64,000 bases of DNA from Albula goreensis. Taxonomy: Eukaryota > Chordata > Actinopteri > Albuliformes > Albulidae. Location of the stretch: the NCBI GenBank assembly GCA_022829145.1, contig CM040758.1:17182128-17246127 (forward strand). Direction: 5' to 3'. Shown here piece by piece: positions 26,229-38,689 of this stretch (the first letter of the stretch is position 1; the number at the start of each line of letters is the position of its first letter). Made by a program: the position numbers and the translations under genes. The notes beneath the pieces are model-generated. The model searched no databases. It worked only from the letters and a program-made list of their open reading frames with translations, and had not been told where the DNA came from.

Positions 26229-26706
26229 TGTCAGGAATCAGACAGAGACTCAAGCGCAGACACAGAGTAAAAATAAATTAGTATTTTACCTAAGCCAAGC
26301 CGAGATCCTAAAATCGTGATCAGTGTACAGGCAAAAGACAAAACCAGGAGGGCACAGCAAAGGCACAAAACCACAGTCCAACAACAAAGTCAAAAAACAG
26401 GCAAGCAAAAGTAAAAAACTGAGGGACATGGCAAACAGACAAAATGAGAAAATGACAAAAGAGAAAATGAACAAACAGCCAAAGTCATACATGGAAAAAT
26501 GGCAGGCAGCAAAACCAGGCAGACAGCAAAACAAGGTAGAAACACTGAGACAAACATGGCAACAGACAAAGAAACACGCGAGATATAAATACGAAGATAA
26601 AGACGTAACAGGGAACAGGTGAGCAAAACATTAGATGTAACAGAACAGGTAATCAGGTAACAAGCAATCCGGCAGGGAAATAGTGACGTACAGTGGCGTA
26701 CTGACA
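26229..26706. mobile_element. Probable interspersed repeat bounded by TGTCAG / CTGACA
   Basis: The stretch begins TGTCAGGAATCAGACAGAGA and ends GTGGCGTACTGACA, giving 6-bp inverted ends. The interior is purine-rich, A-rich sequence of the style seen in common fish repeats (many ACAGG / AAAACCAGG words) with no protein. Class cannot be assigned from sequence alone. Confidence 0.45.
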
Positions 26707-28239
26707 CCTGCTTCGTCTCCCTCTTCCTCTTAATTGATCCCCTTTGTGCACCACTGACAAACAGTCAGAATAACATGTGATGGTATAACACTCACAGAGA
26801 CACACAGACAGAATTAACCAATATGAATAGTGTATGTGTGCAATGTCTGAACAGACATGCAGTTCTGGTAACATTCTTCAGACAAACCACCATACACCAC
26901 TCTTGTTTCAAACTGCTGAAACTAGGTAGGTGTGGGCTTGCTTAGTGGTTGTATAAGAGACCTTAGAGCATTGTATTGCGGCTGGTTGTAGGTAGGCCAA
27001 GCCATAGATACCCTGTCCTCTGGATCAAACAGAATTCAAAAGGCCCTGCACATCGATGGAGGCATTGTGTTGTAGAAAGCACATTCTCAACTCATTGTTG
27101 TCAATAAAGATCGCATTTGTCCTGTCAAAAGAGAAAGGGTGCCCAACCTTTTACTTTTGCACACATTCCAACCATGCTGACTCTCTACCTCAGGCCACAC
27201 AAAGTTCTAAATTTAATTACTTAGAAAATGTTATTTCTACCACTGTGATTCCCCAGGTTGTCACAGTGAAAGAGAGCTGAAGTCTCTGAATCTGGAGGTT
27301 GGAAGTTGACATTTTCTCACACTCATGACTCAAAATGGAAAAAATGTGAATGAACACAGGTGATATCTGGGGTGAGCATTGTGAGGAATGTCTATGAAAA
27401 TGTTCATCATGCATTGTTATACCATGAAGAATTGCCATTCTACCTTTTGTATCACAGAGACGCACATGATGGAAATGGCTATGTACACTATCCAGAGAAA
27501 TCTAAGGATAATGTGTGAAAACCCTTTTTACTTTTTTCATATTGACAATAATCAATATACCAGGATATTGAATGTTTCCACCCAGAGCCTCGTTGAAAGT
27601 ATTGATAAATGACATACAACATTTCTGAACAAAATGTCTGAATATACTCACAGCAAAGCTGGAGTTCTTTGCATCTTTACATGGTTCCAGATTAAATGTG
27701 GAGGACTGCTCCTGCAGAAAATATGTTAAACTTGTTGGGCTGCCTGATAGGGGTTGAACTGGCTGAGACCTATTGACGAGAAGCAGAGAGAGGTGTGGAG
27801 TTCAAAAGAGGTCAATGATTTTGCACTGAATGTACAATTGTCTGATCTTTTGTTTGTCCATTATTCAGGCAGTCAAATGATGGGGATAATCAGATGGGGA
27901 TAAGTGCATTTACTTGAGTGTCAGGTTAGTTTACTCTTTCACTGTTCTGTCATAAAATAAAAAAGTGAACTCGCTATGTTAGCTTGCTCACTGGAGCACA
28001 AATTGCAATTTGCACGAAATTTCCAGTATAGAATTGAAGCTCTGAGCAGACATGTTTCTACAGTTTTGCCATGTCACCTGTCAAAATCTGAAAATTGCTT
28101 ATGATGCTCATCAAAATCATTCTCCATCAAGGCAGCTCCTCAGATCATGCGGCTTCTCCCTGCATTCATTGACTTCACATTAAAGTACAAACGCACACAC
28201 TGTATCTGACAAATTATTTTATTTAGCTTATCCATCATC
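26707..28239. other. Intergenic, no gene seen
   Basis: No supportable reading frame or repeat family recognised on either strand. Confidence 0.4.
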
Positions 28240-28770
28240 CATTACCCAAGCAGTTTCCTCTGGCCCTATTGCACTGGAGGTGATGAGGCCTCTGCTGGGT
28301 TTGTGGATGGGGCAGTTCTTTAGGTGCATGGTTTTGTTCTAGCCCACAGGCAAATGGGTGGTTTGGTCTTATGCCCCATCAGTGGAGAGTGGCAAAGGCA
28401 GTGGCCATGACCAGAGCTGAATTTGTTTGTTGGTGAGGTTATTTCTGCCTCTGTTGCCCTCAGTTGCTCTCAGAAGGTCAGTGTCTTGTCCAGAATTACA
28501 CCAAGATATTTGGGCATGTGATGGTGCTGTTACTTTTGATTGTTCAGATGGATCCTCATTTGTTTGTTACCAGTTGCATTATGGAGGTAGACGAGATGAC
28601 ACCGTCCCTCTGGGTCTGTTGCTTGGGATCTGTTCCAGGAAGTGTTGGGGTTGAGTTGCTAAGCAGGTGTCACCAGTGTACCTGAATCTCTGGGAGGTGG
28701 TGTCTGGAAGGTTGTTTTCGTACTTGTTAAACAGGATGGGAGCTAGTACTGAGCCATGAGGAAGAGCGAT
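28240..28770 (-). mobile_element. Degenerate LINE reverse-transcriptase fragment
   Basis: On the minus strand LPHGSVLAPILFNKYENNLP and RFRYTGDTCLATQ correspond to the RT fingers/palm motifs usually seen as LPQGSVLAPxLFNxYxNDLP and F(I/V)YADDxxLA. The catalytic YADD is YTGD, and frame changes follow (remnants such as SGHGHCLCHSPLMGHKTKP lie further 3'). It is a different lineage from the fragment at 20930-21760. Confidence 0.78.
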
Positions 28771-29904
28771 CTGAGAAAGGGGAAGTACATTGCATGGGAA
28801 TGAGACAGAGGAACATTCATATAGCACAAGAGAATATTACATATGTATTCTTTTTTTCAAGAAAAGACTATCCTAAGAAAAGTTCACAGGTTTTCTTCAT
28901 TTTTTTTAATAAACAGTCTATTGAGCTGATCACATTGCCGGGTGGATTTAATTTAGTCTTGCAAGGTATGTATCAATGTAAGCTTTTAATAATATATTTG
29001 TTTAACATTGTTAGAATTTTAACAGTAGAATTTATACCAATACACTTTAAACTGAAACAATAAAACAAAAGAACATTCAAAGACGGTTCCTGCAATGTTA
29101 CTTGTATTATACAGGCAGTAAAGTTACAGCAGCAAAAATACCATTAACTGTGTCCAGTCAGCATTCTAAGTTTAAAACTTTTAAAAATGTATGAACTCTC
29201 TTTTATTGTAATATTAAGGAGATATACAATATATTGTATTCAAAAAAGGACTGATTTTGTCCTATAAGTCCTTGTAATTATTCATTGCGTGCTAAACCGT
29301 CTGTTTTATCAGATATAGCCCCGACTGTAATGTGAAGGAAGCAGTTGCCCAAGTGTAACAAAATCACTGAGTTTGTAAATGCAGGATGTTTGTGTGGTGC
29401 TAAAACTGGAAAGGAACAAAATATAAAGACCCATCAGAGACACCGTACACAAGCAAAAATCTCTAAGCATTGCTGCATTGGAATGAATGTAAGTTATTAA
29501 AGAAAGCTACACTTCCAATGCCGTGCTTAAGCCTTTGCTATCCTTGCTTATTTTTCCATAAGGCTTTTGATATCTGAGGGTGTAGTGCTTCTCTCCATTA
29601 TGATTTGTATTTGTTTACATTTTCTGTTTCAGTAAATATCATGGGAAATTATAATATAATGCATAAAACTTTAGTTAAATTAGACTTTATGGTTTTTATG
29701 ACATGACAGTATTAATTTGAAAATATTATTATGCACTTAAAATAACTTATTTATTGAAAACACAAATGGTGTTGATTGAGTTCTTCTTGTTGCAGGTCAT
29801 TGGTGTTGCATGGCTTTGGATGGATGTTAGTTATCATGAAATGCCATATTTTTAATAAAGAATCAGAATCTAAGGTCCTTGGGTCAATAGCTGGGAGGAA
29901 GACA
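28771..29904. other. Spacer before orphan family copy 2
   Basis: AT-rich, no gene recognised. The region just before 29905 contains an in-frame upstream ATG at 29776, but sequence similarity to copy 1 starts only at the 29905 ATG. Confidence 0.4.
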
Positions 29905-32900
29905 ATGGCTTTGATACCTGAGTTAATGACAGTTGAGGAGCTGAGTGGAGTAACATTCGGACACAAGCCCCCTCGACATGGACTCAAGCTGCTGCACTGG
30001 TTCTCTGCTGAATGTGTAAAGTTTAATGAGGATGGAGAAATGAAGTTACAGTGTGACCCAGACAATGGAGATTATGGGTTCCATCACTATGGGAACTTTG
30101 AGTATCTCCTCCCTTTCTTTAACCCATACTTTGAAGTGGGAAATCTAAACACTCTGAACCACCCTGGAGCCTGCAACCTGCCGGACTATGTGACAGAGGC
30201 CTACAGAGGTCAGGAAATCTCCTTTGAGCGAAACAAAGACCGCATCATTATTAGCCTGGACAGAGTCACAAGGCTGATTGAGAATGTTTACATCACAGAG
30301 CACCGAGCTGGCCTGCAAGACTTTGATCCAGAGGGAACTTTTCTCCTGAGTCCCAACATAATCAGAGAGGCTATGCATATGTGGCTGTATGATTTCCTGA
30401 CTCGGGCTGGATTCGCTCACAACATCAATCTGGGAGAGGAACTTTGGGAAAGTGACCTTTCATCCAGCTCCTCAGACAGAAACGAGACCAGTGATGAAAG
30501 AAGGTGTGAGAGCTGTCAGTCTGGAGAGCAGAATGGCCTGCAGAGGAGGAGATCCAGTCCCACCTCTGAGTGGACAGATGCCTCTGCCTCCAAAAGTGAT
30601 TCCTGCTGTGTTCACCTCAAGTTTCAGCTCAATACTGACCTAAAGCTTACACGCCCTGAATCCCACCCAGAGCTCAATACTGACCTAAAGCTTACACGCC
30701 CTGAATCCCACCCAGAGCTCAATACTGACCTAAAGCTTACTCACCCTGAATCCCTCCCAGAAATTAATACTGACCTAAAGCTTACTCACCCTGAATCCCA
30801 CCCAGAGCTCAATACTGACCTAAAGCTTACACGCCCTGAATCCCACCCAGAGCTCAATACTGACCTAAAGCTTACTCACCCTGAATCCCTCCCAGAAATT
30901 AATACTGACCTAAAGCTTACACGCCCTGAATCCCACCCAGAGCTCAATACTGACCTAAAGCTTACACGCCCTGAATCCCACCCAGAGCTCAATACTGACC
31001 TAAAGCTTACTCACCCTGAATCCCTCCCAGAAATTAATACTGACCTAAAGCTTACTCACCCTGAATCCCTCCCAGAAATTAATACTGACCTAAAGCTTAC
31101 ACGCCCTGAATCCCACCCAGAGCTCAATACTGACCTAAAGCTTACACGCCCTGAATCCCACCCAGAGCTCAATACTGACCTAAAGCTTACACGCCCTGAA
31201 TCCCACCCAGAGCTCAATACTGACCTAAAGCTTACTCACCCTGAATCCCTCCCAGAAATTAATACTGACCTAAAGCTTACTCACCCTGAATCCCACCCAG
31301 AGCTCAATACTGACCTAAAGCTTACACGCCCTGAATCCCACCCAGAGCTCAATACTGACCTAAAGCTTACACGCCCTGAATCCCACCCAGAGCTCAATAC
31401 TGACCTAAAGCTTACACGCCCTGAATCCCACCCAGAGCTCAATACTGACCTAAAGCTTACACGCCCTGAATCCCACCCAGAGCTCAATACTGACCTAAAG
31501 CTTACTCACCCTGAATCCCTCCCAGAAATTAATACTGACCTAAAGCTTACACGCCCTGAATCCCACCCAGAGCTCAATACTGACCTAAAGCTTACACGCC
31601 CTGAATCCCACCCAGAGCTCAATATTGACCTAAAGCTTACACGCCCTGAATCCCTCCCAGAAATTAATACTGACCTAAAAGCTTACACGCCTGAATCCCA
31701 CCCAGAGCTCAATACTGACCTAAAGCTTACACGCCCTGAATCCCACCCAGAGCTCAATACTGACCTAAAGCTTACACGCCCTGAATCCCACCCAGAGCTC
31801 AATACTGACCTAAAGCTTACTCACCCTGAATCCCACCCAGAGCTCAATACTGACCTAAAGCTTACACGCCCTGAATCCCACCCAGAGCTCAATACTGACC
31901 TAAAGCTTACACGCCCTGAATCCCACCCAGAGCTCAATACTGACCTAAAGCTTACACGCCCTGAATCCCACCCAGAGCTCAATACTGACCTAAAGCTTCC
32001 CACGCCTGAATCCCACCCAGAGCTCAATACTGACCTAAAGCTTACACGCCCTGAATCCCACCCAGAGCTCAATACTGACCTAAAGCTTACTCACCCTGAA
32101 TCCCACCCAGAGCTCAATACTGACCTAAAGCTTACTCACCCTGAATCCCACCCAGAGCTCAATACTGACCTAAAGCTTACACGCCCTGAATCCCACCCAG
32201 AGCTCAATACTGACCTAAAGCTTACTCACCCTGAATCCCACCCAGAGCTCAATACTGACCTAAAGCACACGCCTGAATCCCACCCAGAGCTCAATACTGA
32301 CCTAAAGCTTACTCACCCTGAATCCCACCCAGAGCTCAATACTGACCTAAAGCTTACAGCCCTGAATCCCACCCAGAGCTCAATACTGACCTAAAGCTTA
32401 CACGCCCTGAATCCCACCCAGAGCTCAATACTGACCTAAAGCTTACACGCCTGAATCCCACCCAGAGCTCAATACTGACCTAAAGCTTACATGCCCTGAA
32501 TCCCACCCAGAGCTCAATACTGACCTAAAGCTTACACGCCCTGAATCCCACCCAGAGCTCAATACTGACCTAAAGCTTACACGCCCTGAATCCCACCCAG
32601 AGCTCAATACTGACCTAAAGCTTACACGCCCTGAATCCCACCCAGAGCTCAATACTGACCTAAAGCTTACACGCCCTGAATCCCACCCAGAGCTCAATAC
32701 TGACCTAAAGCTTACACGCCCTGAATCCCACCCAGAGCTCAATACTGACCTAAAGCTTACACGCCCTGAATCCCACCCAGAGCTCAATACTGACCTAAAG
32801 CTTACACGCCCTGAATCCCACCCAGAGCTCAATACTGACCTAAAGCTTACACGCCCTGAATCCCACCCAGAGCTCAATACTGACCTAAAGCTTACACGCC

Positions 32901-34053
32901 CTGAATCCCACCCAGAGCTCAATACTGACCTAAAGCTTACACGCCTGAATCCCACCCAGAGCTCAATACTGACCTAAAGCTTACACGCCCTGAATCCCAC
33001 CCAGAGCTCAATACTGACCTAAAAACACACGCCCTGAATCCCACCCAGAGCTCAATACTGACCTAAAGCTTACACGCCTGAATCCCACCCAGAGCTCAAT
33101 ACTGACCTAAAGCTTACACGCCCTGAATCCCACCCAGAGCTCAATACTGACCTAAAGCTTACTCACCCTGAATCCCACCCAGAGCTCAATACTGACCTAA
33201 AGCTTACACGCCCTGAATCCCACCCAGAGCTCAATACTGACCTAAAGCTTACACGCCTGAATCCCACCCAGAGCTCAATACTGACCTAAAGCTTACACAC
33301 CCTGAATCCCACCCAGAGCTCTATACTGCCCTAAAGATCATTCTCCGAGTGGCTGTAGCTTTATTAATAGTGACAGTGGTGGTCATGACAGTATTCCATA
33401 TTTTCCTATTCTTGAGTGCTCCTCAACTGGAGGTAAGAACCACAGGGAATGGGAATGCGTTCATCACCTGGCACAGCATTCCCAAGTTCCTGGCAGACTG
33501 TACCCAGGCAGGGCTTTTCCGGGGGGACGAAGAGCCTGATGAGAGCTACCTGACCATGATCCTGTTAGATGGCAAGACCTCAGGCTCTTTTGAGACCTCT
33601 GAGCCACTTAATCATGGGCTACAGGTGCGCCTCTTCTTACCTTTCCACAAATCTTCAATCTGGAGGGGGTCAGAGTTTGATGCTTTTGGAGGGGTAGAAC
33701 CTACGCCCATTGCAGGATTTCAGGCAGCCCTACAGTTGTACACTAAGAATGGCCATGCCTTCGCCCGGCTCTACATCAGCAAGACCTTTGTTGATTGGAG
33801 GAGCAGCTTTCATTTTTCCTGGGTGGGCCTCTATGCATTGGACAGTGATGAAGCAGCGCAGTACAAGACCTACCAATGGGCTGTGAGCTTCACCAAAGAG
33901 ACACACCAAGAGAGACCGGAAGTACTGAAGTATGATATCTATGTGTGTCAGTTTGGTAACGAGTACATTGCTCCAGGGGTTCAGGCCAGGTTCTTTGCCG
34001 ACCGTGGATATTCTGAGGATCGGGCACACACTGCACCCTGGGAAAGAAACTAG
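29905..34053 (+). CDS. Orphan family copy 2: domain + giant repeat linker + TM + C-terminal domain
   Basis: The N-terminal domain (residues 1-182) is almost identical to copy 1, including RHGLKLLHWF, DYGFHHYGNFE, NKDRIIISL and VYITEHRAGL. A Ser/acidic stretch follows, then about 60 tandem 15-residue repeats (LTRPESHPELNTDLK and variants). The frame is open to 32394, is lost inside the array, and resumes in the same register as the last repeat (PELYTALKIILRVAVA). After that come one hydrophobic segment (VAVALLIVTVVVMTVFHIFLFL, written here only as TM at about 33345-33415) and a second domain of about 210 residues with YLTMILLDGK, GLQVRLFLPFH, IAGFQAALQLYTKNG and WVGLYALDSD, ending at the stop at 34053. 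Topology inferred: N-domain cytosolic, C-domain on the other side. Function unknown. As assembled the array carries uncompensated indels, so the full product (about 1,380 aa) is a reconstruction of layout only. Confidence 0.75.
30631..33336 (+). repeat. 45-bp coding minisatellite, about 60 copies
   Basis: The unit starts AATACTGACCTAAAGCTTAC and ends CCCACCCAGAGCTC, encoding NTDLK plus LTRPESHPEL. Three main types occur: R (LTRPESHPEL), L (LTHPESLPEI) and H (LTHPESHPEL). L units lie only in the first two dozen copies, H units more to the middle, and a homogeneous run of R units fills about 32500-32940. Single-base losses (mostly CGCCCTG to CGCCTG) occur near 32356, 32445, 32940, 33025, 33070 and 33250. 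Confidence 0.97.
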
Positions 34054-36966
34054 TAACCTCCAAGCTATAACAAATATAATACAGATCATTCCACCAGAAG
34101 ACAATCTATCGATCACCCATGACAAACCTAAACTGTTAATCATTTTCAAATGTTCAAACTCTGGTTTGATGGTAGATTAGAAAAGGCAGATCTTACAGGA
34201 CTCCTACAACTTAACTGGAATCTGAAATGAGAAAAAGGAGAAACAGTTAGTGTGCTCCCCACACTGGAAAAGGACATCCTCTCCGAGGTGTGGGCGCCGA
34301 CAGCTGAGTTGGGCGCAATCACCCCAGAGCAGCAGCAGCTGGCTAGGTGAATTATTCTTCTCAGGTGTGTGTCCTTAGAATTCTTCCAGCCAGCGCCACT
34401 CTCTGGGGTCCAGTTCTTCTGGCTGCAAGCCCTGTGCTGTCCAGGGTCTGAACCTGCACAGCAGCCACACGCCACTCCATATTTCTTACTGTGTAGTTAT
34501 CGTAACGTCTATGGTTACAATGTCTTGTTTAACAATTATTCCAAATATAATCACACATGTTATTATAGTGAATAGTATACAGTGCTTATAACATATAGAG
34601 GTTACTCATATTAACCACCTGATAACTATTTTCATAAGTTTGATATTTGAAGTTAAATTCATTCTACCACTATAAAAATGCAACAGTCTGTTGAAGTAAT
34701 TGTATTTGATTATATATTTTAGAACCTGTTTGTCTAAAACTTATTTAATGCATGCAAACAACTTTAAAAAAATATTTTTCTTAAAGAAAAAAACAAGAAC
34801 TTAGTCAAACAAAGGAAAAGCATAACTTTTTTGATATATATGAATTAAATATTTGATGTTGACTAAGATCAAATGGACTTCTTGGTTAACTGTAGTCTTA
34901 CAGATCTAGGTTTTCTTGTAATGCTCTGGAAATCACTCCAGTTCCAGTGATGGATGAGTCCGCCCTCACTGATGGCACATTTCTCTCTGGGATTGAGATC
35001 CCCTGGTTTCCAAAAGCTTGAAGGCAGAAGGTCAGTGTATCGGACAGGTGGAAGAATAGCGTCCGTCAAGAAAACCTGGATCTGTGAGACTACAGACAAC
35101 AAGTAACTCCATTTTTATCTTATTCAACATCCAGTATTTCATTCATGTATTTAAAACAAAATTTATGCTTTTTCTTTGTTTTGCTGAGTAAGTTTTTTTC
35201 TCTTTTCTTCTTTTAAAAAAATCTTTAAAAAATGTCTGCATACATTAAATGTAGACTTAAACTGGTACTAAAACCATTAATAAACATGATTAACCTGTTG
35301 GTTACCTTGTTTGCCTGCTCTGAGTCAAGATTAGACTTCTGTATTGTTCTTATAACACACACACATGAAAAAAAAACACTTGACTAACCTGATCCAATCA
35401 GTTTCATATTCCCAGTTTAAAATCTTTTCTGGTTAGTCCAGCCCACTTGCCACTTGTGCAATATATGATTCACAAAACAATAAGGAGAGTCATTGCTAGC
35501 ACATTTGATGAGGGCCACCACTTAGGAGAGACAGACTTCACTGACTGCACATTTACCAAACACCAGGTACTGTAACAACTGTGTGTGTACCTGCATTTGG
35601 CTGGTAATGAGGGAGCTCATAGGTCACACCCAGCAGTAAGAGTTTGTACATTTCTAGTTGCATTATGAATGATAGTAACAAAGAGTATTCAAGGTATCGA
35701 AAGCTTCCTTGAATGAAAGTTGAATGCTATCGAAAGCATCAACGGTATTTACTGCTATTATCATAAATTGACGCCCCTAGAATACAATATAAAGAACTTG
35801 GAATCCCTTTGCTGGCAATGTAAAGCAGAGAAAATTAAAAAGAAAAAAACGTTTCTGAAGCAGCGAAGTTTTGTTAATGGAAGTAAAAAAAAAATACTTT
35901 GTTCAAAAGTGTAAGTAGTAGAGTGTCGGGGTTCCGTGTACGCAGCAACAGGTTAAAAGAAAATGGTTCGATATGAAACTGGAGGCGAATTATTGGAGAA
36001 ACGTCGCTGGCTGGAATTACCGTGGGCAGTGGCATTGATGTTTTCCCTCGTCTTCGATCAATCACCCACAACTTACTGAAGGTTAGTTTTTTTGTATACC
36101 AGCCTTAACCTTGCCATAAATCCTGGGGGGCAGCTGCACCGGGGCCCGCGAGGAGGGGCCATGGTTGGCCAAAGAGGTAATGACACATGCAATACATCGC
36201 TGGGACTGTCACTTTTTCAAAATCAGCTTGGAAAGAATCCCAAGTAAAATAATTTGTTCAAATTAGAACTATTACGTTAATAGGATCCTCTTTAATAGTG
36301 TGTCCTCCCTTGTCTTTCGCTCCACTCTGTAGTCCCTTTCCTTTTCGAACCTCCTTTTCTGCAGTGTTTCGGAGGCGTGTTGACTGCGTAAGTTTTTCTT
36401 AGAGCGATTAAAGCGAGGTCAGCCATAGCAATGAAGACCTTAGCAATGATTTCTGCTCCTTACTTTGATTAATCAGGATTATACAAATGAAGCGTCACCT
36501 GTTTTAATGTTGAATCCACAGTGTTTTATATAACAATTTGAACCGCTATAATATTACTATATTACCACCAAATAATGTGCTGCTCATTTTTAATCCAATA
36601 AAAGATTAGTGAATGGAAAAATAAAAGCAAAAACACGCTTTACAGCCGAGTTTTCCCATTTACGCACACAATATGGACAGTTCAGAGCTCTCGTGGCATT
36701 TCTTAGGGTACTACGAACAAACTGATATACGAAAACTTATGAATCCAAAATTCTTTTTGTGTAAATGCATTTACGAACGATTTACGATCAAATTCGTTCG
36801 GCTCAAGTTTGATAAATGAGGCCCAATGACTGAAATGCAATATGATTTGATTTTGCTTTAATTGTCCAATATGGAATTTGCATTCTGCAGATACTTGTTT
36901 TGTTGTTATTTTATTTAAACTTAATCCTTCCCTCATTGCCTCTCTGCTCTTTCACAGGATACAATC
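34054..36966. other. Spacer between copies 2 and 3
   Basis: No gene assigned. A 77-codon minus-strand frame (35102-34869) containing LPPVRYTDLLPSSFWKPGD follows a plausible acceptor and may be an exon or relic; unidentified. Near 36690-36830 a run ending TTTGATAAATGAGGCCCA resembles the end of common vertebrate/fish DNA-transposon relics. The acceptor CTCTTTCACAG at about 36948-36958 implies that copy 3 has an upstream non-coding exon. Confidence 0.4.
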
Positions 36967-37640
36967 ATGAATCCTCCAACTCTATACACTTTTGACGATC
37001 TGAGAAATGTAGGGTATGGCCAGTCTTCAGCCCGACATGGGCTGAAGCTCCTGCTCTGGCTGGCTAAGAACTGCATCAAGGTTGATTACTCTTCTGGTAC
37101 AATGAAGGCCAAGTTTTCAAGAGATTCCTATGGATTCCGTCACTATGGCAACTACCAATCTATGCTTCCTGATTTGGATTCTAATGAAGACTACTTTGAA
37201 GTGGGAAATCGTAACAATGAAAAATTACCTGGCTATTTGCGAACAGAAAACACCACCTGGCATCCAATAAAGACCGTGTCATCATCAGAATGAAGAAACA
37301 CACAGGTGTGATAAAGGAGGTGTACATCACTGAACATTATGACTGGTCAGGTGACTTTAATCCAAAGCGCACTTACCACATCAGTGGCGATCTCATAAGA
37401 ATTTTGCAAAACCATAATGCTCATCAGTTCACCTTCCAAAACCAACATGGCAACAGGGGAGCTGACATGGGTAACAGGCCAACATATGATTGTTTTAATC
37501 AGAGCAGGCAGCAAAGTATGAGGATAGAGAATGTTCCAAACTCAGATTGTGAGAATGTAATGGTGTGTCTGGCCATTATGGTCATCATAATTATACTTTT
37601 AGCCATCATGGCTATTTTCAGCAAAGGCTTGAAGCAATGA
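36967..37640 (+). CDS. Orphan fish membrane protein family, copy 3 (frameshifted)
   Basis: The frame starts MNPPTLYTFDDLRNVGYGQS, nine bases after a splice acceptor. It carries ARHGLKLLLWLAKN, SYGFRHYGNYQSMLPDL and YFEVGNRN, then stops at 37293. The family continuation NKDRVIIRMKKHTG and VYITEHYDWSGDFNPKRTY runs in the next frame to 37640 and ends with a membrane segment VCLAIMVIIIILLAIMAIF plus SKGLKQ, so it looks tail-anchored. The join needs one extra base near 37255-37262. About 224 aa if intact. It shares the family fold but is clearly diverged from copies 1 and 2. Poly(A) signals at 38049-38058. Confidence 0.78.
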
Positions 37641-38680
37641 ACAAGCCAGAAATTATTTCGAAGTCATTCTGTCTGAGGAGGGAAAAAGCCATCCTCCCCA
37701 GATCCTGGAACCTGAAACTACAATTAAACCCACAACTGTTATCAGTATTATGGCAGTACCTTGTGGGGATCTCTTACTTTTTAAATCTGATTATTTACCT
37801 GGTGTCATTCTTGATGAAAACTAAGGGTTTATACCTTCAAGATGGAAATTACAGGGAATTACATTATGCATAAAAATGGAGTAGATATGTTGATAAAATA
37901 TCAAATGATTTCATTATGTCCTGTTTTGTTGTTATGTATGTACTGCCAATTGTGATGCCATTATACAAAAGATTTGTATAATTATTGAAAGGATTTCAGA
38001 TGACTGTACTTTCTTTATATTGAGAAGCCATGTATTGAAAAACTAGTCAATAAATAAACTGGTCAGAGACACGAAGAGGTCAAAGTGAAGTTGTTGTGCT
38101 TCTATTTTATTGATTTATAGCATGTCATTCAGTTTCAATAAGGGCATGTATCCAACTCCCATTGGCCCAGACTGTAATTCACACAGCACTTCCTGTCCTA
38201 ACTGACAACTGTGCCTGATGAAAAAGTCCACACATGAGTCTCATTGTGCTGTACTATATTCTTCATTTTATGGACAACTTTTAATATGTTGTATCAGCAA
38301 AAAGGTAGAAAAATCTACTTCAAAATCAAATTTTAAATGACAAGTAGTTACAGCCTCCACATATGCTATGAACATGTGCTATCTCCAAAATAAAATAGTA
38401 CTTAATACTTAACACTTAACACCAAAAGGTTTGTTTTTGGCATCTGGATTATGTGGAGTACATGACCTATTTTATGCCTTTTTCATCCTTGAAATATTTT
38501 TAATTAGTCTTGATTATTAGACTGCTCTGGGTTCCATTGTTAAGATGTTACAGTACCCTTCTTCCTCTTCTTGTTGTTGTTGTTGTTCTTCTTCTTCTTA
38601 ATAATAATAATAATGCAATAGTTACAAAATATGTTTCACATTGCCAATACTTTGTTTCCCTGTTGATTTTTCAAACCCCT
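37641..38680 (+). other. 3' UTR of copy 3 and spacer
   Basis: Overlapping AATAAA signals at about 38049-38058 close copy 3. A compound microsatellite, (TTG)n-(TTC)n-(AAT)n, lies at about 38570-38616. Nothing else recognised. Confidence 0.5.
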
Positions 38681-38689
38681 TAGCCTAAG

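Noticed and set aside
31281-32955. Minus-strand frames with SSGWDSGRVSFRSVL repeats
   Set aside because: Mirror of the 45-bp array. The plus frame joins real domains on both sides, the minus frame does not.
30631-33336. CRISPR-like interpretation of the regular 45-bp repeat
   Set aside because: Units are contiguous with no spacers, the locus is vertebrate, and the repeat is in frame with coding sequence.
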